Shown here piece after piece: positions 1 to 12,100 of a stretch of 64,000 nt of DNA (positions within the stretch are counted from its first letter, which is position 1; every line of letters starts with the position of its first letter). A program made the position numbers and the translations under genes. The DNA comes from Gyromitra esculenta. Lineage: Eukaryota; Ascomycota; Pezizomycetes; Pezizales; Discinaceae. The DNA is taken from contig JBCAML010000014.1 of assembly GCA_038503075.1 (NCBI GenBank), positions 1,178,001 to 1,242,000 on the forward strand, given 5' to 3'. Below the pieces are notes generated by a model. That model had not been told where the DNA came from, did not search any database, and saw only the letters and a program-made list of their open reading frames with translations.

Positions 1-2519
1 CAATTGTTGGAATATAAGGGACAACATGACAATCATTTGCTGTTGCTCGAGTCGTATGATCAGGTATTTTGTGATGGTAATTTAGCGCCCGGATTAAGCT
101 GATAGTGTTTCAGAAAGTTAAAGCTTTAGAGAGTGAAATTGTCAATCTTCAGTCGAATGCTCATCAACAGCTCGCATCTAAGGACGATCTTATCAGATCG
201 CTGCAAGGTATTACCTTCTCAGCTAGAGTACTTGGGTTTGTCCCTTTGTGCTAACTTGTAACAGAGCAAGTTAATATGTGGAAGAGCAAGTACGAGGCAT
301 TGGCGAAGCTTTATTCTCAGCTTCGACACGAACACTTGGAGTTGCTTGGAAAGTTCAAACAGATCCAGCTCAAGGCTTCATCTGCACAAGAGGCAATTGA
401 GAGACGAGATAAATTGGAGAGGGAGATGAAATCTAAGAACCTAGAGTTGGCTGATATGATCCGGGAGAGAGATCGTGCTTTGTACGATCTAGATCGTGTC
501 AAGGGGGTAAATTTAATCTTGGATTTGTCATTTTGTGGACATGAGCGCTGATTCATGACGCAGACCCAAAAAGAAGAGGTCGACAAGGTCAGGCGAGAAC
601 TTCGATTCGCGCAGGAAAAGGCCGAAAACAACGAGAAATCTAAGGGTACCGAGCTGTCGGCTTTGCTCTCTCGCCATAACCGAGAAATAGCGAATTTGGA
701 AGAGTTGCTGCGTATCAAGCAGAGGGCTCTAGACGAAGCGCAGTCGAGATTCGGTGATAGGGATAGCGATATGGAGAGACGCCTACGGGAGAAGGAAGAG
801 GAACTCGAGATCTTTAAAGCTGGCATGGACCAAACCCTTATGGACCTTAATCACATGAGACTGGTACGATCAAACATCGCATTTTTAACTAGTGACATAG
901 ATCTAACTGTTACGTTTAGCATAGCAACGAGACCGATCATATTCTGGAGGCGCAACTTGACGAGATACTGTTGGATCAATTGAAGAAATTGACAGAGATC
1001 ATCGGTATGAGATCAGTATGCCTATCTTATCATGAAGCTCGCTGACAGTGTATCAAATAGATTCCGTGCTGCAGAGTGGTGTTCAGCGAGTGGACGATGC
1101 TTTGTATGAGCTTGAATCTCCTATGAACGCAGGAAACCAAAACGCATCACCTGGGTATCTTCTTTCTCAAGTCGAAAAGGCTCAGCTCAGCGCCACGGAA
1201 TTCGCCACCCAGTTCAACAACTTCGTCGTAGATGGCCCCAACAGCACCCAATCCCAGATCATCAAAACACTTCACGTCTTTGCAGGTGCCATCGCAGATG
1301 TACTAGCTAATGCCAAGGGTATCACCCGCTTCGCTACCGACGAGAAGAAAAGCGAGGCCATTACCTCCGCGGCACGACAATCTGCCAATACCAGTGTCAA
1401 GTTCTTCCAGAACCTCTTGTCCTTCCGTTTGGATGGTTTAAGCCAAGACCAGAAGATGGATATTGTGGTGTCTAGTAATCTAGAAGTCCAAAAGAATCTT
1501 CAGAAGTTGACGAAGCTTGCCGAGCAGTTCGTGCAGGGAGCCGACCTTTCAAAGGCTACTGGAGACATCGGAGATCTTGTCGATAATGAGCTTAACAAAG
1601 TTGCTGAGGCTATTGATGCTGCGGCTGCGAGATTGGCTCAGCTCATGAAGAAGCCAAAAGATCCAGGGTTCTCTACTTTCGAAATTAGGATCCATGAGTA
1701 TGCTACCTTTTCCAGTCTTATCCCCAATAAGCTGCGTTACTAACCCTGCCTTTTAGTTCAATTCTGGACGCTGCAATTGCGGTTACCAATGCTATCGCTC
1801 AGCTTCTTAAAGCTGCCACTATCTCACAGAAAGAGGTAATTTTATCATTTCCATCCCCTCCAAGTATTTCTTGGCTAATTTCATCAGATTGTTGCCCAAG
1901 GAAAGGGAAGTAGTACTAGAACTGCTTTCTATAAGCGAAACAACCGATGGACGGAGGGGTTGATCTCTGCTGCTAAGGCTGTGGCTACATCCACCAACAT
2001 GTTGATCGAAACAGCCGATGGCGTCCTCAGCGGTCGCAATAAGTTGGAGCAACTGTAGGACCTTGACTATTCTCAATTGATTTTGCGCAGTTAGACTGAC
2101 AACATATTGTTTAGGATCGTCGTGGCCAATGATGTTGCCGCTTCAACCGCACAGCTTGTGGCAGCGTCTCGTGTCAAGGCATCATTCATGTCGAAATCAC
2201 AGGAACGTCTAGAAAATGCTTCGAAGGCTGTCACTGGCGCTTGTCGATCCTTGGTCAAACAAGTCCAAGAAATCATTGCTGCTAAGAACAATGATGAGAA
2301 TGAAGCCGTTGACTATTCTAAGCTCAGTGGATACGAGATCAAGGTCCAGGAGATGGAGCAACAGGTGTGTTATTTCTTTATATCGCATCCGAATTCGCTG
2401 AGACTAACGGCTCTTGCTTTATCTAGGTCGAAATCAGACTGCTCGAGAATCAGCTGCAGCAAGCGCGCTTCAGGCTAGGAGAGATGAGGAAGCATTCTTA
2501 TGCTCAGGACCAAGATTGA
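1..2519 (+). CDS. SLA2: SLA2/END4 actin-binding endocytic adaptor (5' end outside window)
   Basis: C-terminal part of Sla2 (HIP1R family), which couples clathrin-coated endocytic sites to cortical actin. The window opens inside the coding frame. Exons read in frame at 1-63, 114-207, 265-506, 564-863, 920-1004, 1061-1697 and further short exons up to the stop at 2517-2519. The first exons encode a long charged coiled coil (heptad-like, rich in E, K, R and Q). From about 1061 come the helical bundle and then the talin-like I/LWEQ actin-binding module, recognisable by RWTEGLISAAKAVATS, VANDVAASTAQLVAASRVKA and the C-terminal helix around VEIRLLENQLQQARFRLGEM. The N-terminal ANTH domain must lie left of base 1. 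SLA2 is a classic neighbour of the MAT locus in Pezizomycotina. Exon joins are inferred from splice consensus and frame continuity; the family call is firm. Confidence 0.93.
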
Positions 2520-4525
2520 TAGCTTTTTTGACTAGTGGGGGGGGGGTAGCTATGCGTAACATTTGAGGTCGTGTGCTGTATACTAATGCAGTGGAATACC
2601 ATCTAGGCCCGTAGCGGTACTTTTTTATTTTATTTCCTTGACTTTTCTTTTCTTTACAATTATATTTTTTCTTGAAATAATTCTTACTTCTCTGTATGGT
2701 AGTGAAAACGGTGTGAACGCGGATTGTTCCTCCGTAGGCCTTTTTCTTTTCTCATTATCTTCTCTTTTGTGCAAATACTTATCTGAAATTATACCATGGA
2801 ATTTTCTCAGTTACGGGGAGGAAATTGTGAAATCTGAAATCATTTGCTAGAATAGGAGGGGGTCGTTTGTCGAAAAGTTTCTTTATAAAACACAGTGGCT
2901 TCATAGTCGATGCGGTTCCGAATAATCATAATTTGTCGCCCGCCCACCCCTGTTAAACCGTCGTTTCTAATTTGGATTCAGGCTTTCCAATGGACCCAGT
3001 CTGGCCAATATTCACCCCGGTCTGCCGACCAGGAAGGTCGCCATAACCCAAGGGTTGGATGCATAAATGAAATCTACTACTGCTACTACTACTGCCGATC
3101 AGGAAACGCACCTAATAAATCGAGTGATAATTCATGACGAAAAGTTCAATATTTTGTCTGCTCGATTTCCTAGGTAAAGCCTGGAAGATTTAAGAGCGAA
3201 GTTGAATATCTGGATATATCAAGGCTGTTGTTCCTCAGGTGTGTATTTCTAGGATCTGACAGTGATTTTGATACTATTTGATCTGCCAATTTCGTTAGTC
3301 AGCAAGGTATTGGTATATGGAAAGCTACCGGGAATTGCGATCGACGATGATGCCATATCCATTAATCGGCTAGGATGTCAATGGGATAAGTACTTTGCCA
3401 ACATTTTATTCGTCTTATATGATTTGATTTTAGGTGGTAGAAAAGGTATGCCCATGTTTTGTCACCTTGCATTTTGTCTCAGGCTTTTCCCTAGCTGTTC
3501 TACATAAAAATTTCTCCTCCAACCACAGTCAGATTCTCTGTGTCTTTCCTATGCTCTTTTGCCCGGGGCTCGGTAGGCCGAATTTCTTCCACAATCTCCA
3601 GAGCGGCACTCCACGCCCTCCTCCGATTTCTCTAAACTATCGATGATTGGATATTCTACACTGCCATGCTGACTCGAAATAAACTCTTCCGACGGATTAG
3701 CAGGTACTCTAACAAACTTGTAGTCGACATGGGGGCCAATGTCGGAGATGAACGATCTAGTAGTGCCCATTTAGCAGACTGATAACACACAGAAACTTGG
3801 GGGGGGTAAGATTTTATAAGCAAACAATGGTAAGTAGTGGGGGTGTATACTTATATCTTTCCTAACAGTTGGTCCAGGCGGGAGGCTATCTGGACTATAG
3901 GAGCTTTTGCAGCAACTGAACTCGTAGCCTTTTTCAAGCTTCTTCCAGCCGAGTAATTGTAATTTATCAACCCGCTATTGGGTTTTTTTACACGGTACAT
4001 ATGTTCGGAGAATCACAGATACGTGGGTGTCTTTACTTGTTGATAGGAACTCACCAGAATAACCCGTGTAGATAGTTTGTTTGATGGGTTCGAGTATGGA
4101 GGCTCGCCACATACCCCACAGTATACGTCAGCTTATTTTGGTGATGGTAGAAAGGGTAATTTGGCAATTTGTGAGCGGGTGTCAATCTTTATATATCGCG
4201 GCTGCCCACGACCCAAGCATCTGCATGATATCCAAATTAAAGTGATGCATGCCACACATATCTCATCAATCAGAACGATTCCCCGCAATATTAATGCAGT
4301 TATTAATCACACACCATCTCTATGGAATATCTACAGGCTTAAGCTAGAAGTTTTAATCATATCCTTTACTGTACCTTCGACAGATTATGAAAGTCGATTC
4401 CACATAACATACATGCACTTTATATTTTGAATTCACAACAGTAAAGGAATAATTCTCCCCTAATTTAGCCCTCCTTTATCCACCTTTCAATAACCACATC
4501 TCTCAGCTGTGTATGATTAATCTAT
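2520..4525. other. Intergenic gap downstream of SLA2
   Basis: About 2 kb with no ORF that looks coding. It begins with a run of Gs just past the SLA2 stop and is AT-rich with pyrimidine tracts. A 117-codon open frame at 4077-4430 was examined as a possible HMG-box remnant and not accepted. No RNA gene was recognised. Confidence 0.6.
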
Positions 4526-6180
4526 CTATCTATCTACATCTCTCAGCTTCATCCCTAGCGGCTCGGTAACCGGTATCGGTACTGCATTTCCAATTCTTTT
4601 GCGAAGCTCTTTAGCTTCGCTGTAAACCCCGAGAAATTGGTAAGAATCTAGGAAACCCTGAAATCTTGCGTGTTCTCGCACAGTGGTCACAAGACGCTGT
4701 GTCGGATGGAGCACAGTCTTTGAAAAGCAAGGCTTGATAGTTAATCCAGAAATCACTGGAATTGCCGAGCACAATAATTTGAAAGTGAGGAAAGGATTAG
4801 CGACGAATAACTTACACCCAATTTCCCGCAAGACTCAATAATCGTCACCGCTGTAGGAAAAATTCCATCTAGATCTAATCTCCCAAACAAACATGGATAC
4901 ATCCCACGTAAAGTTATCCTTGAATCTAGATGGCTAAGACGCCACGACTTCAAAGCTTCCGGCAGAAAACGGTGATCACTCTCGGTACGTAAACAGATTG
5001 AACAGATCCTTTCAGTGTTTCGAATGTTGAATATCCTCGTATAGTGATTGGTTAACTCATCTCCCCCAACTTTCCTGCGAAGTGATCTTTGATATTCGGT
5101 AGGTGGTGTGACCTATACGCTTGCTTCTTGGCACCTACGTAATCTTCTGTGTAAATGGGAGCGTGCCGTGACGTGATTCACCCAAGGTCTTATTGCGTCG
5201 TCAATCTGAATATCAATAGCGACAGGATGAGCATGGTGAGGGTTAACGTATTTAAACCTGGGAAGGTCCACCATGACATTTCTAATAACCAAGGATGGGT
5301 GCAACGCATATGGTCATTTGATATTGCTTGTGAGTACTCTTCCACAAGCAATCTGATAACCCCGCCATTTTTTGGGGAAATAGTGAGTCGGCCGAGGAAA
5401 CAACGGCATCTCAATTCCTAACTTCGTATCCTAGAAAATAATTCTGCGTCTAGTTTGCGGTACGCCATAGTGCCCGACTTGAAGCAGATCTATCCTCATT
5501 TGATATCCTATACTAGTCAAGGAGCGATATATAAGCTTGACGGTCCCATCTTGATGTCCTCAAACTTGCTTCAACAACCCCTTGACATTCTCTAACAGAA
5601 AGTAATCAGGCCGACAGAAATCAACATAGCTCAAGAGAGTTGCTATTGGACTGTTCTTGGTATCACCTTCCTTCTTAAATCTATTGATTCCGGAGAATCC
5701 CTGACAAGGGGGACCACCATAGATGAAATCAACACCACCCTTCTGCGACATAACAGGGGTGGCATATCCTTGACAGTCGATCACATTACCAAGTTGCGTT
5801 CCTTCATGGTGTTTGACCGACCTACTTCTCTTCGCCACTAGCTGTCCAACACAGCTACTGTATGCCTTTTGCGAGTACCACAAGCTCCAGGTTCAGACTT
5901 AGTAATCAGAAACATGGCGTTTGTACTTAAAATAATGGCTTTCCAAAAAGGAAAAATGGATGCTGTTATTAGTGAGGGTTTTGTCTGAGGTTGGAAAATG
6001 GTTGTTGTGATGTGCAGCGACATGAACTATCACTCGACATTGGATTGCTTCACCAATACTCTCTTACCCTAAGTAGTCACAATCTCAGTACCGTGGTTAG
6101 AACCTTGAAACTCCTAGGTCAGGTCGATAAAGCCACCTCCCGAAATACCGTAAGCGGAAACTTTGCATCAGGTATATCCC
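4526..6180 (-). pseudogene. Decayed C5 DNA methyltransferase (DIM-2/Dnmt1-type catalytic domain)
   Basis: Reading the minus strand, catalytic motifs appear in the family order. Motif IV is GGPPCQGFSGINRF near 5700, motif VI is the ENVK of FLLENVKGLL near 5590, motif VIII is QTRRR near 5445, motif IX-like VMVDLPRFKYVNPH lies near 5260, and motif X is RIGNAVPIP near 4575. One reading frame runs from about 5880 down to 4753. It is interrupted by four in-frame stops at 5560-5562 (TGA), 5431-5433 (TAG), 5314-5316 (TGA) and 5113-5115 (TAG). A likely intron (donor GTAAGT near 4815) separates the last exon, 4526 to about 4740. Upstream of 5880 the frame breaks, and only a weak glycine-rich motif I-like segment is visible near 6150. 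The target-recognition region is recognisable (FNIRNTERIC). Family members methylate cytosine for silencing or RIP-type processes. Each stop could arise by one C:G to T:A transition. The assignment to the Dnmt1/DIM-2 group rather than RID/Masc1 is a best guess. Confidence 0.8.
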
Positions 6181-7035
6181 TCAATCCATTCCTGGCTTAC
6201 GCTGCGCATTTTCCCCAGCATTTGTTTTCGTGAGAAACGTGATGCAGTCGTAAAAAGTTGAAATTGGGGTTAATACTAATACTTTGTCTCCTTTAACTCA
6301 AACCATAAAAGTCTCTCGTATTTTAGGACAGGAAACTACGTGTAGTAGAAGCAGCCCGCGCCTTCCCGCTTCCGCTCACACACAAATTGGATGTAATCGA
6401 AAAGACTCGTAAATTCTTGAACAGATAACGATCATATGTACAGTCCGTGAAAGCCTAAGAACGATTATCATTGGTACATGTACCTATGTGATATCTGAGT
6501 TAGAGTTGGGAACAGGGGTTGCAGCGCATAGGACGTGTAGAAGTCAAAAATAGCCAAAACCTAATCATTTCCAAAAACTGCAAATACATCTCACACCAAA
6601 AACAAACATGAGGACACATACCAAAACCCCCATAATCCCACACCCGCCAGGAACTTGGATTCAAATTCAGGCTCGTCCCAAGCTATCGTTCCCGATCCAC
6701 CGATTCACCCCATCTTAGCACAACAACGGGAGCTACAAACCGCTCGGTAGTATTTTTTTGATCTAGCTTCAATTTTAGTTTTAGTTTGACATACCGGGGA
6801 AACCCTAATAGACCCTGTTCATTTCCCCGGGACGAACTCCCCAAAAAATAAAATTTTTGCGAGATTGCATGACGGCATTATCCGTGCCAGCAGAGCCTCG
6901 CATCTTGGCACGCTGCACTTCCTACATAATCTTGGCATCCTAGGGAAAAAAAGTTCCTGGTGCAGAAAGGCTAAAACTCAATAACAGTATTGGAACTACA
7001 CGCCCACCATTTTCACAGACTTGAAATCACCAGCA
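6181..7035. other. Intergenic region upstream of NOP6-like gene
   Basis: 855 bp, AT-rich, no coding frame. It contains a 12-bp palindrome GGTACATGTACC at 6473-6484 and an AACCCTAA box at 6801-6808. Confidence 0.6.
6801..6808. promoter_or_regulatory. Telomere-like AACCCTAA box
   Basis: Exact AACCCTAA about 230 bp upstream of the NOP6-like start codon. In fungi such boxes are binding sites of telobox Myb factors (Tbf1/Teb1) and occur upstream of ribosome-related genes. A second occurrence sits in the eL21/uS4 promoter. Functional role is inference. Confidence 0.4.
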
Positions 7036-7980
7036 ATGGCTTCAGAACCGACAATAGTAGCTCCTAAGAAGCAGCGGCCGAGGAAGCAGGTTCGCCTAAA
7101 GAGACGCAAGCTCGCAGAAGCTGGAGGTGCTGCCGAGTCTGACGATGAGGATGCGAAGGCTGCGAAAGCGCATAGAGCGCAGGAGAAACCAAAAGCGGTA
7201 GAGAACCTAGAAGCACAAGAGAAATCGGCGAAGAAACGGAAGAGGGACGATAAAGCAACTGGAGAGGAGAAGGGTGCTTCACGAGAGAAGAAGCCCAGAT
7301 TACCAAAGAATAAGAGGGTAAAAGCAAAGGCGCAAGAGGAGGAGGAAACTGGGGGAGCAGTAATAGAAGGAATAGAGGAAGCAGGTGAAGGTGAGGTGGA
7401 GAAGAAAGAAGCACGCTTTATCGTCTTCATAGGTAAGCCTTAATTAGCCTTCATAGGGAGTTGATGGTAAGCTAATGAATGCCCTTCATCCTCATAGGGA
7501 ACCTCCCATTCACGGCTACTAAAGCTGCTGTAGAAAAACATTTCGCCGTCGTCAAACCTACCTCGGTCCGCCTCATTACTCACAAAGACGATCCTAAAAA
7601 ATGCAAGGGGTTTGCATTCTTAGAATTTGAAGGATACGACAGGATGCAGAGCTGTTTGCTCAAGTTCCACCATACGATGTTTAATGATGGATCTGGTGAG
7701 AGGAAGATTAACGTTGAATTGACGTAAGAGATTCCTTGTTCCAGCTTTGATTTAGAAGACTGCTGATAACGTTATTAGCGCCGGTGGTGGAGGAGGGAAG
7801 AGCCAAGTCCGAAAGACAAAACTCCAGGCCAAGAACGAGAAACTGGACGAGCAGCGGAAACGAAAGATCGAAGAGGAGGAGAAACTGAAGATGGAGAAGC
7901 GAGCGAAGCAGCTACCCGCCACCCAAAGCGAAATTGAATCGGGAATACATCCGAGCAGAAGGCGTCAGGTCAATAAATAA
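7036..7980 (+). CDS. NOP6: NOP6-like nucleolar RRM protein
   Basis: Three exons (7036-7432, 7498-7723, 7779-7980) join in frame to give a lysine-rich protein of about 270 residues. Residues 1-130 are a charged basic/acidic low-complexity tail. An RRM follows, with RNP2 FIVFIGNLPF spanning intron 1 and RNP1 KGFAFLEF. The tail after a glycine stretch is again strongly basic and coiled-coil-like, ending RRRQVNK. This matches Nop6-type proteins, which bind pre-rRNA and aid early 40S biogenesis in the nucleolus. The start is the first ATG (7036); an in-frame non-ATG extension to 7021 was not used. The gene converges on RAC1. An AACCCTAA box lies upstream. The exact orthologue name rests on architecture rather than alignment. 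Confidence 0.78.
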
Positions 7981-8449
7981 GAGCTAGAATTACAATTGGG
8001 TGTACAATATCAATCTCAACAGGAACAGTTTCTTGACTTCAATTCTGCCAGTAGTCATGTCGATTTTCGGTTACCGCCAACCGGAAACTCACGAATACCC
8101 TGGAAAAAGGTTGTATCATGAGTAACGTAAAAGAAATACTGCGCGAGAAAAATATAATGTATAAAGGAAAAGAAAAAAAAGGGTAATACAACACATTGGT
8201 AGAGATGCTGTGAGCGAACTCGCAGTAAACGTAAATTGAACGTGAAAAAAATATCATGCTAAAAATGAAGAGAAAAAAACTAAAAAACTGCAAAACACAA
8301 AAGAACACCTTTGCCCATGGGAAACTATAGCATAAATCTGGACAAATACTGATGAAAAAACAACTGTAAAATCGCTAACCCATAAGCAAACTCTGCCCAA
8401 CCCGCTCTTGACTCCCCTCAACTCTAATCATACTATTATCCTATCCGTT
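7981..8449. other. Convergent 3' region between NOP6-like and RAC1
   Basis: 469 bp of A-rich sequence, with TTTT tracts on the minus strand, separating two convergent genes. Presumably it holds both 3' UTRs. No other feature seen. Confidence 0.6.
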
Positions 8450-9430
8450 CATAGGATGATACAGTTTTTCCTTTTGGTGGGCTTGGGGGCGGGCATCAAA
8501 ACAGCTCTGTGTGAAGATAGCGGATTAGCTAATGATGTAACCTTCAAATGGATTACAGCGGATTTCTAGCGCACCTGATGGCTTCATCGAACACGTTCTT
8601 TAACCCTTTCTGAGTGAGCGCTGAGCACTCAAGATATCGAACGGCGTTAATCTCCTTTGCCCTCTGTATACCCTGAGGATAAGAGATTGGCGTCATCCTT
8701 TTCTCACGGAGACCTTGGGTAGTTTTGGGATCATCACGAAGATCAAGCTTGGTGCCGACGAGGATTATAGGGATGTTAGGCGCATGGTGGGAGATTTCAG
8801 GGAACCACTAAACTTCCAATCATTGTTAGAGTTCCATTGTGTCACTCAGAAAAAAGGAACCCGCCGCAGATCGTAGCATCCCTGAGCACTGACCTTAGAC
8901 AAGACGTTGTCGAATGAAGGCGGGCTAACGATAGAAAAACAGACAAGGAAAACATCCGTTTGGGGGTACGAGAGAGGACGTAGCCGATCGTAATCCTCCT
9001 GACCAGCCGTGTCCCATAAGCCCAGACTGATTGGCTTGTTATCAACCATCACGTTGGCTGAATAATTGTCAAAGCTAAATCAAACATTAGCCAATGCTTA
9101 AATCCGTGAGCCGAACAAATGCATAAACTTACACGGTAGGTATGTATTCGCCTGGGAAGGCATTGGTGGTATAACTAATCAATAGGCATGTCTGTGAAGT
9201 AGGTTAGTTGGATTACGGTAACAATTGATGATGGGGATTCAAGGGGAGAAGGGATGGGAAAACGTACTTTTCCGACAGCACCGTCACCGGTTACGACGCA
9301 CTATAATTTATAGTTAGCAACGGTTTCTCTTTCACCGTTAGAAACCCCACCGGACGATGGGTCTATATTGCTACGATAGTAGCGGTGGTGGGTAGGAACT
9401 GACCTTAAGTGATTTAGTTGCAGCAGCCAT
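8450..9430 (-). CDS. RAC1: RAC1 Rho-family small GTPase
   Basis: Start ATG at 9430, stop at 8450-8452, with several short introns. The reconstructed protein of about 190 residues begins [12 protein letters not shown]. It contains the P-loop GDGAVGKT, switch [13 protein letters not shown], switch [19 protein letters not shown], the base-recognition motif GTKLDLRDD and ECSAL, and ends in a lysine/arginine-rich stretch plus the prenylation box CIIL. The [16 protein letters not shown] segment is Rac-like; Cdc42 has LGLFDTAG at that place. Rac GTPases control polarised growth, actin and NADPH oxidase at the plasma membrane of hyphae. The last intron lies between FDEAIR and [10 protein letters not shown] long pyrimidine-rich upstream region on the coding strand may be its leader. 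An F-BAR/RhoGAP, a possible regulator of Rho GTPases, is encoded nearby. Confidence 0.93.
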
Positions 9431-10885
9431 CTGGGACTATAAGCTTCTTTTTATAAGAATATGGGAAACGTTTGGTATTCAAACAATGAGCGAAATAACT
9501 CGAACGTTTATTTGCTTGATGTGGAATTGATTTGCCCAAGTTTTTGGTGTTTTATTTTGATCGTTGGAGTTGAGGGGAGGGGAGATGGAGCAGTGCTTGT
9601 CTAGGATGGTGAAGAAGCGAGGGGGAGCTATCGAACTGAGGGCAGAAAAGTTAAGCGCTGACCTCTTGGAATAGAAGGACGTTGAGGGGCGGCAGAGGTG
9701 GCGTCACGAGAGCGAGGAAGAATAGAAGCAGCTTGTGGTAAGGATTTCTGAGAGTGAACCGAACACGGGATGAATGGGGAGGAAGGAGAGGGTACAGTAG
9801 GTGAATGTGAATAGAAGGGAATAGAGAAGACGTGGGGAAGAGATCGAGAAGAATGAAAAGGGACAACAGCAATGTCAGTACCTACAGCAAGACAGAGAGC
9901 AACAGCACACAGCAGCGCACAGGAAGAAACAGAACAGGTTCTGTCTGTGGATGGATGCAACGGGGGATAAGTGCCTAGATTGGACAGACCCAGATGGGAT
10001 GATACAGGATGGGATGGGATGAGAGGAGTGGAACTGTGGAAGTGCAAGACAGACAGACACACACCACTGACTGGGGGAAGCCGTGTGGCTGGAAGTTGAA
10101 GACGGTTGTGGCCTGTGCGAATGGGCCAGCCGAGAAGGTATAGAAAACAACCCGATACAGAAGATGGTTTGCGAAGAATGCGTACCTGTTGGTTCTCAAA
10201 GGCTCGGCTAAAATGAGGGGACATACGTGCTGGGGTCTGTCGGCTGCTGCGACTGCTGAGATTCTGCAGGGTCGGGGATCAATCGCGCGTCGCGTGGCAA
10301 GAAACGGATGAGTTCACGGGAGAAGACTTGAAAGACACGGATGGAAGGAGGATTGCTATCATTGCTATGATGGAAGTAGAAGTGAATGGTGAGCATTACT
10401 GTATTTGATGTGCCATCACCAGCCTTATTGATTGCCTGCCTGGCGAAGAGGGAAGGTAAATAATGGCAGGCTGAGTATGCTTCAGAGGCCAAGGAGCTTC
10501 TATTGTAAAATAGTTAACAGTGAAGATTTGAGGCACTATAGTAGACAATATTGGCGCAAATAAACCGAATGGTTCTTTATTTATTCGTACTGGGCGTAGA
10601 GTTACCAATCTCACTTGAAATTTGATATGGCTACCGGAGTTCACTACTGTGCAGTCTACCCCTGTACTCTAGTCTGTATCGTGGCCAAACTAGGGTATAT
10701 GTAGCTTCTCACAAACCCTGAGGTACGTACATGTGCATGTTCTCAAATTAACGACTTGACGTATGCGGAAACATAGGTACCCCACAAACAAAAACTTGAC
10801 GAGCAAACCATGGTTAGCTAAGACTAAATTTCTGGCTGGGCAAGGTTTCATCATTTCCGCGTTCTCCAAAGTACCACCCAAAAGC
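9431..10885. other. Upstream region of RAC1
   Basis: About 1.45 kb. On the minus strand 9600-10150 is C/T-rich (purine-rich on plus), which gives spurious open frames of low complexity. I read it as promoter and leader of RAC1 plus the 3' UTR of the JmjC gene. No conserved protein motif was seen. Confidence 0.55.
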
Positions 10886-12100
10886 CTATTCTTCTCCACC
10901 TTCTTCATTCTCAAACTCCGAAATCTTCAATATGTGTACCATGTTTCGGACAAACGATAACGTCGAATAGAATGGACCTGAATATTCCATGTCATACCTA
11001 TTAAACTAGGTTAGTCGATCGGAGTTTATAGCGCGAGCTGGGATTAAATAGTACGTACCAGTAATTCACCGCGCAGCAGATCCCCTCCTCACCACATTCC
11101 TGGGACACCTTATGATACCACATGGCCGGCAAATACAGAATATCACCAGGCTCCAACGTCACTCTCAAGGGATGACAATACTTCCACCACACTCCTGCCT
11201 TCTTCAGCGGATCATCTGGATCCACTGTCGGCCAACACTGTACCTCACTTTTTGGTTCATCGGGCACAACTTTAAATCCGCCTTCCCCGTCCGGATGGTA
11301 TGTCGCCGCCGGGAGCGTTTGTTCTTCCACACATGCTACCTCGAGAGGTGAAATAAGCACGAAGCTTTTCCGCCCTAAGATTTGGCAGTAGAGATTCTCG
11401 TAGTTATCTTTGTGAAGCGCAGAGACGGAACGATCGTCACCGATCCAGACGTTGACAGCATCGGGATCATGGCCAAATGCTTCAGTGGCGAAAGGGATGG
11501 ATAGAGGGACGTCAGGGAGAAGAGGCGAGAATTCACCATAAAGATTATCGTCTTCTATAGATATGTTGTCTGGTGTTTAGATACCTTGACATATGATCGG
11601 AAATAAAAGATATGGTGGTGATGCTCACGAGATTGAGCATATTTGACTGGTCGGTTTTTAGATGGAGGAGCCTGCAAGTGTTCCAAAAACCCCGAGAATG
11701 GTTCTGAAGTCGAATGAGGCTTTACAAAGTAATCCTTTTGATCCTCTTCACCAAACACTACCGAATCCGCATTCCTATCGATCTTTCATCAGCGCCCTAA
11801 CTACATGTAGTCTCCAATCCAATTAATCAGAGTGAAGTGTACAAACCCTAACGGCGTCTGCGCCACATCGATCTCCATCCCCTCCATTTTCTCCTTCAAA
11901 TATGCCACCTTCCATTTCTTCAATGCTGGCCAATCCCTCCCAGCACCAGAAAGCACCACCGGTTGGTTCTGGTGCACATATCTCAAAAATTCCACTGCCG
12001 TCGGTATGCCGTCTACACGTTCCACACGATTACTACTGAGATCATGATACGAGGTCAAAAGTTCGACCAATGCACTCCCAAGATCTGTTGGGGACTCCAT
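10886..12100 (-). CDS. JMJD7-type JmjC-domain 2-oxoglutarate/Fe(II) hydroxylase
   Basis: Four exons read from ATG 12100 to TAG 10886-10888. The protein starts MESPTDLGSALVELL. It carries a JMJD7-like N-terminal segment (NQPVVLSGAGRDWPALKKW), then the jelly-roll core. Iron-binding HxD is seen in ALHKDNYENLYC, the distal histidine in MWYHKV, and the C-terminal signature VNYWYDMEYSGPFY spans the last intron. JMJD7 enzymes are known as lysyl hydroxylases of DRG-type translation GTPases, not histone demethylases. Cofactor-binding residues appear intact, so the enzyme is probably active. Intron 1 contains the palindrome ACTACATGTAGT. The gene is tandem with the upstream RhoGAP gene on the same strand. 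Substrate in this fungus is unknown. Confidence 0.88.

Noticed and set aside
317..826. 169-codon minus-strand frame inside SLA2
   Set aside because: Shadow of the coiled-coil coding region on the other strand; the protein is S/R/L-rich because of E/K/R/L codons on the coding strand.
4077..4430. 117-codon open frame next to SLA2 with PRP, H, P-N-N-I and W spaced roughly like a MAT HMG box
   Set aside because: The core aromatic and basic residues of an HMG box (F-x-x-Y-R) are missing and spacing differs by several residues. Similarity is no better than chance for an AT-rich frame.
6996..7430. Antisense frame over the first exon of the NOP6-like gene
   Set aside because: Mirror of lysine/glutamate-rich codons; the plus-strand RRM gene explains the region.
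9628..10224. 198-codon minus-strand open frame upstream of RAC1
   Set aside because: Low-complexity S/P/H/L protein produced by a pyrimidine-rich region. No domain; better explained as promoter or leader.
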